Shown here one piece after another: positions 51,333 to 60,386 of a DNA stretch of 64,000 nucleotides (position 1 is its first letter; each line of letters begins with the position of its first letter). The stretch spans positions 1,798,001 through 1,862,000 of the forward strand of contig OZ242304.1 of assembly GCA_965207915.1 (NCBI GenBank), given 5' to 3'. The notes below the pieces were generated by a model, which did no database searches, had not been told where the DNA came from, and was given only the letters and a program-made list of their open reading frames with translations. Both the position numbers and the translations under genes were made by a program. Source of the stretch: VXNJ01 sp009840625. GTDB taxonomy: Bacteria; Chloroflexota; UBA11872; VXNJ01.

Positions 51333-52460
51333 CTAAGCGATCCCGGCCGGCTCCTCGCCGATGACTTCCTGAGTCATCGGGTCGAACAGGTGCATGTGGT
51401 TCATGTCGAATACCACATTGAATTCCTCACCGGCGTGTTCGGTCGTCCGCGGGTCCACCCGGGCGATGTACGAGTTGTCGTCGGTGACCAGATACAGGTA
51501 GATTTCCGATCCCAACGGCTCGAAGACGTCGACCGTGCTCTTGATGAGCTGGTCTTTGGTCGTTCTATCGGGGGCAAACTGCGGCGTCCAGAGGTCCTCG
51601 GGCCTGACCCCGAAAATCACGTCCTGACCGATGTAGGGCGCGTAGGCCTGGCGTCGGTCCGGCGGGACATCAAGCGGCTGGCCTTCGAACGCTTCGATCT
51701 TCAGGTCGTCGGCGGTGCCGGTGACTTTGGCGTCGAAGAAGTTCATTGAGGGGCTGCCGATGAACCCGGCCACGAACATGTTGGCGGGGTGGTCGTAGAC
51801 ACCTTGCGGGCTGCCGCATTGCTGCAGCACGCCGTCGCGCAGGACTGCGATCCGGCTGCCCATGGTCATGGCCTCGGTCTGGTCGTGAGTGACGTAAATG
51901 ACCGTGGTCTGAAGACGTTCGTGCAGGCGGATCAGTTCGGCGCGAGTCTGTACCCGCAGCTTGGCGTCGAGGTTGGAGAGCGGCTCGTCCATAAGGAAGG
52001 CCTTGGGTTCGCGCACGATCGCGCGCCCCAGCGCCACCCGCTGGCGTTGCCCGCCGGAGAGTTCCTTGGGCTTGCGGTCGAGCAGTTCACCGATTGCCAG
52101 CAGTTCGGCGGCTTCCTGGACCCGGCGGGTGATCTCCGCCTTGGCGGTCTTGCGCAGGCGCAGCCCGAAGGCCAGGTTGTCGTAGACGCTCATGTGCGGG
52201 TAGAGCGCGTAGCTCTGGAACACCATCGCGATGTCGCGGTCTTTCGGCGCGACGTCGTTGACCACGCGGTCACCGATGTAGATGTTGCCAGCGCTGAGCT
52301 CTTCCAGCCCGGCGATAAGACGCAGGGTGGTGGACTTGCCACAACCCGACGGGCCGACCAGCACCAGGAACTCCTGGTCCTCGATCTCAAGGCTCAGGTT
52401 TCTGACCGCCACTACTTCGCCGAAGCGCTTAGTGACGTTGTCAAGTGTGACGCTTGCCAT
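51333..52460 (-). CDS. Sugar ABC transporter ATP-binding protein (MalK/UgpC/MsmX type)
   Basis: A 375-residue ATPase: Walker A GPSGCGKST near residues 37-45, Q-loop VFQSYALYPHM, signature LSGGQRQRVALGRAI, Walker B FLMDEPLSNLD and H-loop VTHDQTEAMTM, then a C-terminal TOBE/OB regulatory domain including IFGVRPEDL. The matching binding protein and permeases lie at 56418-59798 on the same strand, separated from this gene by an opposite-strand insertion, so one importer is split across the cassette. Confidence 0.95.
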   Translation of the reverse strand: MASVTLDNVTKRFGEVVAVRNLSLEIEDQEFLVLVGPSGCGKSTTLRLIAGLEELSAGNIYIGDRVVNDVAPKDRDIAMVFQSYALYPHMSVYDNLAFGLRLRKTAKAEITRRVQEAAELLAIGELLDRKPKELSGGQRQRVALGRAIVREPKAFLMDEPLSNLDAKLRVQTRAELIRLHERLQTTVIYVTHDQTEAMTMGSRIAVLRDGVLQQCGSPQGVYDHPANMFVAGFIGSPSMNFFDAKVTGTADDLKIEAFEGQPLDVPPDRRQAYAPYIGQDVIFGVRPEDLWTPQFAPDRTTKDQLIKSTVDVFEPLGSEIYLYLVTDDNSYIARVDPRTTEHAGEEFNVVFDMNHMHLFDPMTQEVIGEEPAGIA

Positions 52461-52726
52461 AGGCGGTCACCCTTTCCGCGCCGCGGCCGCGCCGCCGACG
52501 CCTGCGAGAACCGCATGCGGTCAACGCGTGACCTGCCGCGGTCCGGCAGGACCAGAACTGTTCGGCAAAAGCCGTGTCCTGCCTAAAGACCACCCACCGG
52601 GGCGAGCTTTCCAATAGCTTAATCCACGAATGCGTGTCGAGGTCGATTTTCGGGCGTCTGATTCGCAGCGGTGCGCAACTCGTTAATCTCGCGATGGGAT
52701 TTGAGTCCCCATGTTTGGAGGAGACG
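52461..52726. other. Intergenic region between divergent sugar ATPase and recQ-PRTase genes
   Basis: No gene is supported. These 266 bases must supply a promoter for the cassette and, if the transporter operon is really broken, a new one for the ATPase gene. Base composition changes from GC-rich to more A/T-rich across this interval. No clear operator or -35/-10 pair was found. Confidence 0.5.
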
Positions 52727-54799
52727 ATGGTCGGCGAGTGCAATTCACCGCTGGTTTTCGATTCCCGGCACGCACGCGAGTTGTTGGAGTTGGATACGGG
52801 AATCCGGGGAGCGGAATTCAGACCGGGGCAAGAACAATCGATTCGCGATGTAGTCGATTCCGGCGGCAGCTTGTTGCTCGTGCAACGCACCGGGTGGGGT
52901 AAGAGTGCCGTCTATTTCATCGCCACTAAATTGCTGCGTGAATCAGGCAGTGGCCCCACTCTCTTGATATCGCCGTTGCTCGCGCTAATGCGAAACCAAA
53001 TCGAAGCGGCCAAGCGGATGGGTGTCGTAGCCGAAACGATCAATTCGAGCAACCGCAATCTGTGGCGCGAGATCGCCGAACGTCTATTGGCGGATGAAAT
53101 TGACATATTGCTAATCTCGCCGGAACGCTTGGCGAACGAGAAGTTCCGCGATGAGGTATTGGCCCAAATCGCCCCCAGAATCGCACTGTTGGTAATTGAT
53201 GAGGCGCACTGCATTTCGGATTGGGGTCACGATTTCCGGCCCGATTACCGGCTAATCGCCAGATTGATCGGATTGTTTCCGCCAAATCTGCGTCTTCTGG
53301 CTACTACCGCGACCCCCAACTCCAGGGTCATTGCGGATCTGCAATCAACCATGGGGCCGAGTTTGCAATTGGTGCGCGGCCAACTAAGCCGGCCTTCACT
53401 CCATCTGCAGACCATATCCATGCCTGGTAAAGCCGAACGAATGGCTTGGCTGGCGCAGCGCATGCGAGAGCTGGACGGTTCCGGGATCGTCTACGTGCTC
53501 ACCATCTCGGACGCCGTACAACTGTCGGACTGGCTGAGCCGCCAAGGATTGCCGGTAAACGCGTATTCAGGAGACCTTGCCAACGATGAAAGAGTTCACC
53601 TGGAAGAAGCATTGCTGCGCAACCAGGTCAAGGCACTTGTTGCGACCACGGCGCTTGGGATGGGATTTGACAAACCCGACCTCAGATTCGTATTCCATTA
53701 CCAGGCGCCCCAGTCGGTGGTGCACTACTACCAGCAGGTGGGTCGCGCCGGAAGGGCGGTCGAATCGGCCTACGGGGTGTTGCTGGGTGGCGAGGAAGAT
53801 GAGATGATCCAGAACTACTTCATCGAAAGCGCGTTTCCATCACAAGATGAAGCGGACCAGGTACTTCGCGCATTGGAGGCGAGCGACGATGGCCTTCAAC
53901 TAGGTGAAATCGAAGCTGTAGTCAACGCATCCCCCGCGCGCATCAAGCAAACATTGAGATTGCTTGAGCTTGAATCGCCGGCGCCGGTAATCCGAGAGAG
54001 GCGAATCTGGAAGCGGACTATCGCACCGCTGGAGCCGGCGTTCTGGGACCGAGTGCGGCAAGTCACCGAAATACGCAGGACCGAGCAGGCTCAAATGAGG
54101 GAATACTTGAGCTTGCAAGAAGGCCACATGGACTTTTTGTTATCCGCCCTCGACAGCCCAGCTCCAGCCGGAGACGGGCCGACCCTTGCCAATTTACCGA
54201 TTGACGTAGACGCAGCGCTCGTGCAGCAGGCAGAGGAGTTCATCAGTCGGACTCGCGTTGCGATTGAACCACGCATTATGTGGCCTCAAGGGATGGGGAG
54301 AATTCCTAAGGAATGGATGGCGGAAGAGGGTAGGGCGCTTTCTCAATGGGGGGACCCCATAGCGCAGCTTGTCCAACGGGGCAAGTATCAGGACGAAGAA
54401 TTTGATCAACGGCTCGTGGAATCGGCAGCCAAACTGATTCGAGATTGGAGCCCCGACCCATTTCCGCGATGGGTAACCTGCGTGCCATCACTCAGGCGAC
54501 CACATCTGGTCCCAGGATTCGCACGTCGTTTCGCCGATGATCTTGGAATTTCTTTTGTGCCGGTGTTGGTTCGGACCAAGAATGCCCCGGAACAGAAATC
54601 AATGGCCAACAGCCGGCACCAGGCCCGGAACGCACGGGATTCCCTGCAAATCGACTCCTCGAATATGCCTGACGGGCCGGTTCTCCTTGTAGACGACATG
54701 GTTGATTCGCGTTGGACGATGACGGTGTCAGCGGCGTACTTACTTTCGCGGGGCAGCGGCCCGGTCTATCCGTTCGCGCTAGCAAAGGTCGGCCGTTAA
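52727..54799 (+). CDS. RecQ-like helicase fused to a phosphoribosyltransferase
   Basis: A 690-residue fusion. The N-terminal SF2 helicase has RecQ motif 0 (FRPGQEQSI), Walker A QRTGWGKS at residues 53-60 (usual RecQ form is PTGxGKS), DEAHCISDWGHDFRPDYR near 158, GLAMGF-like TTALGMGFDKPDLRF and motif VI HYYQQVGRAGRAVE. No RQC zinc cluster or HRDC domain was recognised. The C-terminal part from about residue 530 is a ComF-like PRTase, with CVPSLRRPHLVPGFAR and VLLVDDMVDSRWTMTVSA as the diverged PRPP loop. ATG 52727 is chosen for its strong GGAGGAG site. The gene is coupled by TAATG to a DprA-like gene. Likely acts in DNA repair or anti-invader defence. Confidence 0.85.
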   Translation: MVGECNSPLVFDSRHARELLELDTGIRGAEFRPGQEQSIRDVVDSGGSLLLVQRTGWGKSAVYFIATKLLRESGSGPTLLISPLLALMRNQIEAAKRMGVVAETINSSNRNLWREIAERLLADEIDILLISPERLANEKFRDEVLAQIAPRIALLVIDEAHCISDWGHDFRPDYRLIARLIGLFPPNLRLLATTATPNSRVIADLQSTMGPSLQLVRGQLSRPSLHLQTISMPGKAERMAWLAQRMRELDGSGIVYVLTISDAVQLSDWLSRQGLPVNAYSGDLANDERVHLEEALLRNQVKALVATTALGMGFDKPDLRFVFHYQAPQSVVHYYQQVGRAGRAVESAYGVLLGGEEDEMIQNYFIESAFPSQDEADQVLRALEASDDGLQLGEIEAVVNASPARIKQTLRLLELESPAPVIRERRIWKRTIAPLEPAFWDRVRQVTEIRRTEQAQMREYLSLQEGHMDFLLSALDSPAPAGDGPTLANLPIDVDAALVQQAEEFISRTRVAIEPRIMWPQGMGRIPKEWMAEEGRALSQWGDPIAQLVQRGKYQDEEFDQRLVESAAKLIRDWSPDPFPRWVTCVPSLRRPHLVPGFARRFADDLGISFVPVLVRTKNAPEQKSMANSRHQARNARDSLQIDSSNMPDGPVLLVDDMVDSRWTMTVSAAYLLSRGSGPVYPFALAKVGR

Positions 54800-56271
54800 T
54801 GTCCTTCACGGTTTCGGAAAAAACCAAGGCGTGCCTGCTTTTGACAGCGCCAATGCTTCCGGGTCCTGCAGGTCGGCGCCCAAAACTTCTCAGCCAACGC
54901 GAGTACTGGGAACTCGAATCGCTAGTCCGTCTGATGGGTCTTGGCGTGGATGACTTATTGAGAAATGGCCTGAACGAGGTCGTCGATGACGTCCGGCTCC
55001 AAATCGATGCGGTCCGTTTGCGCCGGCTGCTGGAACGGGGATTCCAACTGGCGACCGCCCTGGATCGATGGCAACGACGCGGGATCTGGGTGTTGGGCCA
55101 CGAGGATAAGGGTTTTCCCGGCGAGATTGCACACCGGCTCGGCAATGCAGCACCGGCAGTTCTCTACGGAATTGGGCCAATCAAAAAACTGCGCGTGTCC
55201 GGACTGGCGATCGTGGGTTCGCGCAATGCGACCGCGGATGAATTGGAGTTCGCGCGAATAGTCGCCATCGAAGCTGCAAGCAATGGCGCACCCGTGGTGT
55301 CGGGTGGGGCGCGAGGAATAGACGCGGCGGCAATGCGGGCGGCATTGCGAGCAGGAGGCGATGTAGTCGGAATTCTGCCAAAGCACCTCGACCGCGCGGT
55401 CTTGGCAAAAGGGAACCGGGAGTACATTTCGCAGGGACAACTCGTATTGATCTCACCGTATGACCCGGCCGCCGGGTTCAATGTGGGTAACGCGATGGGA
55501 CGGAACAAACTCATCTACGCGTTCGCCCGGGCTGGGTTTATCGCCAGCGCCAGTCAGGGACACGGGGGAACTTGGCAAGGCGCGACTGAACAGCTAAGGC
55601 GCGACCCGAATTACCCTTTGTACGTTCGAGTTGATGACGGCGACATAGCCCGAAAATCGCTCCTGGATCGCGGGGCCCTGCCGTGGAAATCAGTTGATGA
55701 CGTCCGCGATCAAATTGCCGAGCGCTCGGTTTCGCGCACCTTGCAGGAACTTACTACCAAACGTTCCCTTGACGGCGACCCGCTTTTCGACCTCGCGGTC
55801 GAATTGCTTTCGGAAACAAGTGGCGAACTATCTAGGTCGCGATTGCTGAGGCACCTGCGGATTACCCCTGGCCAGTTAGAAGCCTGGATTCCAAGGTTCA
55901 TTCAGGATGGAGTGTTGGAAAAAACAGGGAGCGAGCGGCAGGTTCGATACCTTATTGCCACAGAGTCAACCCCAAAAGGCGAAACCCTCAACTGCCAGGA
56001 ACCGGGCGTCGGTCGTATCCCGGGCCACGATCGTTTATTCGAATTCGCAATCGATTTGATTTTGCGACTGAATTGCAACCTATCCACATTGCAATTGCAG
56101 AAACACTTAGCGGTTACTTCCGGGCAGTTGCGCGTTTGGTCGCCAAGATTTGTCTCGGAAGGAGCTCTGTCCAAAACGGTGGAAGGCGGCAGGGTCCAAT
56201 ACCGTCCAATCCATGATGTAGTTTTCGAGCAAACCGTCTTCGACTACGAGCATCAGGACCATTTGCCCTAA
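54799..56271 (+). CDS. DprA/Smf-like protein with duplicated C-terminal domain
   Basis: A 490-residue protein sharing one base with the recQ-PRTase stop (TAATG). The Rossmann (SLOG) core has LAIVGSRNATADE near 137, VVSGGARGIDAAAMRAAL near 167 (the DprA His is Met here) and VGILPKHLDRAV. Two similar C-terminal repeats follow: residues about 328-387 (LFDLAVELL ... GQLEAWIPRFIQDGVL) and 412-472 (LFEFAIDLI ... GQLRVWSPRFVSEGAL), probably winged helices. Classic DprA loads RecA on ssDNA; here a role with the helicase partner is inferred. Base composition matches recQ-PRTase, not the flanks. Confidence 0.82.
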   Translation: MSFTVSEKTKACLLLTAPMLPGPAGRRPKLLSQREYWELESLVRLMGLGVDDLLRNGLNEVVDDVRLQIDAVRLRRLLERGFQLATALDRWQRRGIWVLGHEDKGFPGEIAHRLGNAAPAVLYGIGPIKKLRVSGLAIVGSRNATADELEFARIVAIEAASNGAPVVSGGARGIDAAAMRAALRAGGDVVGILPKHLDRAVLAKGNREYISQGQLVLISPYDPAAGFNVGNAMGRNKLIYAFARAGFIASASQGHGGTWQGATEQLRRDPNYPLYVRVDDGDIARKSLLDRGALPWKSVDDVRDQIAERSVSRTLQELTTKRSLDGDPLFDLAVELLSETSGELSRSRLLRHLRITPGQLEAWIPRFIQDGVLEKTGSERQVRYLIATESTPKGETLNCQEPGVGRIPGHDRLFEFAIDLILRLNCNLSTLQLQKHLAVTSGQLRVWSPRFVSEGALSKTVEGGRVQYRPIHDVVFEQTVFDYEHQDHLP

Positions 56272-56417
56272 AACAATTGCTCACCGGGAAATCCGGCTGC
56301 CGAGGGCGGTAACGGGAGCGCAACTCAAATCCTTCCGTCATCGCGGGCAACGCAGCCGTTCGTGCTGCAATTCACGAGATTATCCGGAGTCCACTAGGAA
56401 CACGCCGTGGGTGTGAA

Positions 56418-57254
56418 TTAACCCGTGACTGCACCGGCGGTCAATCCGGCCGCCATGCGCCGTTGCACCAGCAGCGCGAACAGAATCACCGGCAGGACCA
56501 CCATCGTGCCCGCCGCGTGCAGCTGACCCCAGAGCACTTCCTCGACGCCGACGAAATTGAACACGCTGACCGGGGCGGTGCGAGCCTTGGCGCCAGCCAC
56601 CGAAAATGCGAACAGGAATTCGTTCCAGGAAAAAATCAACAGCAGTATGGCGGTGGCCGCGATACCCGGCGCCGCCAATGGCAGCACGATTCGCCAGATC
56701 AATTGCAGCCGGGTGCAGCCATCGACCAAGGCTGCTTCCTCCAGTTCGCGTGGTATCTCGGCAATGAACTCGCGCAGCATCCAGACCCCGATCGAGAGAT
56801 TGAGCTGGACGTAGATGAGCACCAGGCCCTGCAAAGTGTCCATCAGGCCCAATCTGGTCCAGAGGAAAAAGAAGGGCAAGAGCATTGCGATCGGAGGGAT
56901 CGCACGCGGCAGCAGCAAAAACAGGCCGAAGGCGCGCTTGCCGCGGAACTCGAATCGCGCCAGGACGTAACCGGCCGGGATCGAGACCCCGAGCGCAACC
57001 ACTACCGAACCGATCGAGACGATGATCGAATTGACGAAGAACCTCAGGAAATCCTGGTGAACGCCGCCGATCACGTTCTTGTAGTGCTCCCAGGTGAATT
57101 CGAAAAAGAGCAGTTTCGGGGTAAGCGAAAAGGCGTCGGACTGGACCTTGACCGAAGTGGTCAGCACCAGGTACATCGGCAGGACGGACCATACGAATAC
57201 GACGATCAACCCGGCGTAGACGATGCCGTCAACCAGGCGGCGTTTCCTGCGCAC
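56418..57254 (-). CDS. Sugar ABC transporter permease (MalG type)
   Basis: A 278-residue carbohydrate permease (CUT1 family): N-terminal helix IVYAGLIVVFVWSVLPMYLVL, six helices in all, and the EAA loop EEAALVDGCTRLQLIWRIVLPLAAPG, which contacts the ATPase. It partners with the following permease. Transcribed with the binding-protein gene; 22 bases separate it from the upstream permease gene. Confidence 0.94.
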   Translation of the reverse strand: MRRKRRLVDGIVYAGLIVVFVWSVLPMYLVLTTSVKVQSDAFSLTPKLLFFEFTWEHYKNVIGGVHQDFLRFFVNSIIVSIGSVVVALGVSIPAGYVLARFEFRGKRAFGLFLLLPRAIPPIAMLLPFFFLWTRLGLMDTLQGLVLIYVQLNLSIGVWMLREFIAEIPRELEEAALVDGCTRLQLIWRIVLPLAAPGIAATAILLLIFSWNEFLFAFSVAGAKARTAPVSVFNFVGVEEVLWGQLHAAGTMVVLPVILFALLVQRRMAAGLTAGAVTG

Positions 57255-57276
57255 GGCTAGCGGGTCCGAGCCACGG

Positions 57277-58161
57277 TCAATATGCCGCTCCGCGGCTAGC
57301 GGCCAGCGCTCTGGTGAAGATTGCGATCAGGACGAACGAGAACAGGGTCATCGCCAGGCCCACAGCCGCCGCCCCTCCGAAATTCGAGAAAGAGAACATC
57401 GTCTCGTAGATGAATATCGGCAGCGTCATGGTCACCCGCCCGGGGCCGCCCTGGGTCATCACGTAGATCATGTCGAAGGTGCGGAAAGCGTCCAGCATCC
57501 GCAGCATCGTCACCACCAGCAGGACCGGCATCACCATCGGCAGGATCACGTAGCGGAACCGCTGCCAGGCGTTGGCGCCGTCGATTGCGGCCGCCTCCAG
57601 CGGTTCGTCCGGGATCGAAAGCAGGCCGGCAAATATGGTGATCGTCATGAACGGCGTCCAGTGCCATATGTCGACAATGATCACGCCGACGATCGCCATA
57701 TTCACGTCGCTCAGCGGCGCGATCCGCCCAAACCCCAGAACGTCGAACGCGTATCCGGTAAGTCCCCAGTTCGGATCGTAGATCAGGGTCTTGAAGGTGA
57801 GGGCCGAGACGACCGGGGTCATGACCATAGGCAGTAGCAACGCCACTCGGAAGAACGAGCTGCCGCGCAATCGTCGGGTCAGCATGACGGCTGTCAGCAG
57901 ACCGAGCAGCAACTGGAACGCCACCGACCCGAAGGTGAAGGTGGCCGACCGCACGACCGAATTGATGAAATTGGCGTCGTTGAGCAGGAACTGGAAATTG
58001 TTCAATCCGACCCAGCGCGGATCCTCGACTCCGCCGCGCCAGAAGGTGAACGCCAGGTAAAGGTTGAGCAGCATTGGAGCCAAGGTGAGCACCGTCAGGA
58101 CGACTAGCGCCGGGGAAAGCCCAAGTCCGATCGATAGGTTGCGGACGCGGAACCAGTTCAC
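57277..58161 (-). CDS. Sugar ABC transporter permease (MalF/UgpA type)
   Basis: A 294-residue carbohydrate permease with six helices. LSPALVVLTVLTLAPMLLNLY is the first; the EAA loop reads EAAAIDGANAWQRFRYVILPMVMP. MTQGGPGRVTMTLPIFIYE is typical of the family. It follows the binding-protein gene after a 125-base gap holding a terminator-like hairpin. Confidence 0.94.
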   Translation of the reverse strand: MNWFRVRNLSIGLGLSPALVVLTVLTLAPMLLNLYLAFTFWRGGVEDPRWVGLNNFQFLLNDANFINSVVRSATFTFGSVAFQLLLGLLTAVMLTRRLRGSSFFRVALLLPMVMTPVVSALTFKTLIYDPNWGLTGYAFDVLGFGRIAPLSDVNMAIVGVIIVDIWHWTPFMTITIFAGLLSIPDEPLEAAAIDGANAWQRFRYVILPMVMPVLLVVTMLRMLDAFRTFDMIYVMTQGGPGRVTMTLPIFIYETMFSFSNFGGAAAVGLAMTLFSFVLIAIFTRALAASRGAAY

Positions 58162-58227
58162 TAACTAGGTCCCTGCTGCGACCTGATTTGCCGATGGCAT
58201 CGCACTATGCGCATCAGTGTTGTCGCC

Positions 58228-58273
58228 AAAAAATCGCCAGACCGCCTCCCGGCCGCGGTTGACCGGGAGGCGG
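58228..58273 (-). terminator. Attenuator-like hairpin between binding protein and permease genes
   Basis: An 11-bp perfect stem (58242-58252 with 58263-58273) is followed on the minus strand, after 8 bases, by six T residues. It lies just past the binding-protein stop. Such elements lower permease expression relative to the binding protein or protect its mRNA; which applies is not shown. Confidence 0.65.
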
Positions 58274-58286
58274 AAGTTGCGGTTAC

Positions 58287-59798
58287 CTAGGAGTAGTAGC
58301 CGGCCTGCGTCATCAGGTTGTTCACCTGCTCGAAGGAAGAATTTGATCCTTCCTCGACCGTTTTCTCACCGGCGACCATAGACGACAACTCGATGCCCTG
58401 GATCCGCAGGATGTCCTGCGCCTCGGGAATCGGACGACCGTTCACCGATGTGACCAGGTAGTCCGGCCGGGCGGTCGAGATTCCGTGACCGAAGACCACC
58501 GGCCACTGGCCGAAGTTCTTGTCCTTGACCACGTCCTGCCAGACGCTCTGCTGGGTGACCCAGTTGCGGGCCGTTACCCAGCGCAGCAAGGCGAATCGCA
58601 GCGCGGTGAGTCGGGAACTGGCCCACTGCATGTACAGCCAGGCCGGGTCCTTCTTTTCGGAGAAATTGTTCATGGTCACGGTCCAGGTCCAGAAACCGTG
58701 CTCGCCATATTCGTCCGCGGTCACGCCGGGCATGTAGTGCGCGCCCACTGTACCGACGATCTTGGAAGCATTCACGTCCTCAAACCCGGGCGTGAATCCG
58801 AACGTGTCCGGCAGCATCCCGGAGAGACCGCCGCGGAAGTCCTCAAGCACATCGCGCCAGATCTTGGTTGAAGATCCCGGAGGTCCGTACTTGGTGACCA
58901 GGTCGACGTACTTCTGGGTGCCGGCCAGGCTCTCGGGCGAGTTGATGATTGATCTCCACTCGTCGTCCAGGTAGCCGCCCCCATAGGTGTAGGGGAAGGC
59001 CGGATACATGATTTGCAGGAATCCGCCGCGCAGCGAGATGCCGTAGAAATCGTTGTCCGGGTCGTTGAGCCGGGCGGCGGTCTCCTCCAGTTCATCCATG
59101 GTTTCCGGCGGATCCTGGATGCCGGCTTCCTCGAACTTGTCGGCCCGGAAGAAGTTGGCGTGCGAGACCGCGTCGAACGGCACCGCTCCGATTTCATCAC
59201 CGGCGGTTACGGCGCCCCTGACCGAGGGGTGAACGTCGCCGAAGTCATACCACTCGATATCGGTGTGGTCCGGGTCGTTCAGATAGCCGCTCAGGTCCTG
59301 GATCAGACCGCCGGCCAGCCAGCGCGGGATATTGAACGCCGCCGACCAGAAGAGGTCGTAGTTTGCCGACCGCGAAGTAAGTTCCAGGTTCGTCTTGTCG
59401 AACAGCTGGGTCTCGCCCAGCAGCTCGTAGTTGACCGTGATTCCGGTGATCTGCTCGAATTCGGGCAGCAGCCCCTGCTGCCACTGGGTGACGAACCCGT
59501 TCACCCCCAGGACATTGATCTCCTGGCCGGCGTACTTGCGCCAGTCGACGTTGGCGGCTTCGTAGGAGACGTCCTGCGGGCCTTCCACTTCCTGAACGAC
59601 TTGGACTTCCACCAACCGTTCGACCGGGATTTCGACCTCGACAGTCACCTCTTTGATGACCTCGACCTCTTTTTCGACCACCTGCGTGACGATTCGTTCG
59701 ACCTCGACCGTTTCGCCGCACGCGGCCAGAATCGCAGCCGCGCCGGCCACCATTCCAGTTCCTAGAAAACGCCGCCTGCTAATCGTTGCCCTGCTCAT
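58287..59798 (-). CDS. Sugar-binding lipoprotein of an ABC importer
   Basis: A 503-residue extracellular solute-binding protein (family 1). The signal has a twin-arginine motif (SRRRFLG, residues 7-13) and a lipobox LAAC with Cys27, so it is Tat-exported and lipid-anchored. A Val/Glu-rich linker (residues 30-70, repeats such as VEKEVEVIKEV) leads to the binding domain, a pattern common in Chloroflexota lipoproteins. Sugar class is unknown. First gene of the split CUT1 importer operon. Confidence 0.93.
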   Translation of the reverse strand: MSRATISRRRFLGTGMVAGAAAILAACGETVEVERIVTQVVEKEVEVIKEVTVEVEIPVERLVEVQVVQEVEGPQDVSYEAANVDWRKYAGQEINVLGVNGFVTQWQQGLLPEFEQITGITVNYELLGETQLFDKTNLELTSRSANYDLFWSAAFNIPRWLAGGLIQDLSGYLNDPDHTDIEWYDFGDVHPSVRGAVTAGDEIGAVPFDAVSHANFFRADKFEEAGIQDPPETMDELEETAARLNDPDNDFYGISLRGGFLQIMYPAFPYTYGGGYLDDEWRSIINSPESLAGTQKYVDLVTKYGPPGSSTKIWRDVLEDFRGGLSGMLPDTFGFTPGFEDVNASKIVGTVGAHYMPGVTADEYGEHGFWTWTVTMNNFSEKKDPAWLYMQWASSRLTALRFALLRWVTARNWVTQQSVWQDVVKDKNFGQWPVVFGHGISTARPDYLVTSVNGRPIPEAQDILRIQGIELSSMVAGEKTVEEGSNSSFEQVNNLMTQAGYYS

Positions 59799-59908
59799 AC
59801 CGGCCTTCCCGATCTATGCACCGTCCAGTGTGCGCTTAGTCTAGTTTTGGGCGAACTCCGCGGTTACCGCCGATTCGCATTTCTGGCCGGTTAGGAATTG
59901 AGCGCCGC

Positions 59909-60361
59909 GTGGATCACTTCTGGGCAATTCCGGGCCGCCTGGGCGGAGGTTCGCACCCTGCCCGCCACGGAGATCTGGCCGAGCAACTGAAAGCGCTGTC
60001 CAACCTGGGGTATGGGGCCGTGATGACGCTCACCGCCGACAGCCTGGACAACAAAGCCCTGACCGCGGCCGGGTTGGACTGGTTGCACCTGCCGATCCCA
60101 GAATCCGGCGCCCCCAGCAAGGACCAGATGGACCGCGCCGCGCGTTTCCTCGAAGCCTCGAACCGCGCCGGCAGGGCGGTGTTTGCGCACTGTTTCGCCG
60201 GCTACGGACGCACCGGGGTGGTAGTCGCCGGCCTGATGATCGCCGGCGGAGAGGACCCCCAAGCGGCGATCGCCAGGGTGCGGCGACTGCGGCCGGGCGC
60301 GATCGAATCTGCCCGCCAGGAGGAATTCTTGCTCGGAATGGCTGCCCCGAAACCGGGCTGA
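59909..60361 (+). CDS. Dual-specificity-type protein phosphatase
   Basis: A 150-residue cysteine phosphatase: HCFAGYGRTG at about residues 92-101 is the HCX5R P-loop, and an Asp in the preceding LHLPIPESGAP region would be the general acid if present; it is replaced by Glu here. IPGRLGGGSHPARHGDL opens the domain. GTG 59909 is the start; the ribosome site is weak. Substrate and partner kinase are unknown. Confidence 0.85.
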   Translation: MDHFWAIPGRLGGGSHPARHGDLAEQLKALSNLGYGAVMTLTADSLDNKALTAAGLDWLHLPIPESGAPSKDQMDRAARFLEASNRAGRAVFAHCFAGYGRTGVVVAGLMIAGGEDPQAAIARVRRLRPGAIESARQEEFLLGMAAPKPG

Positions 60362-60386
60362 AACCGCTCCGGCGGGCGGTTCCTGA

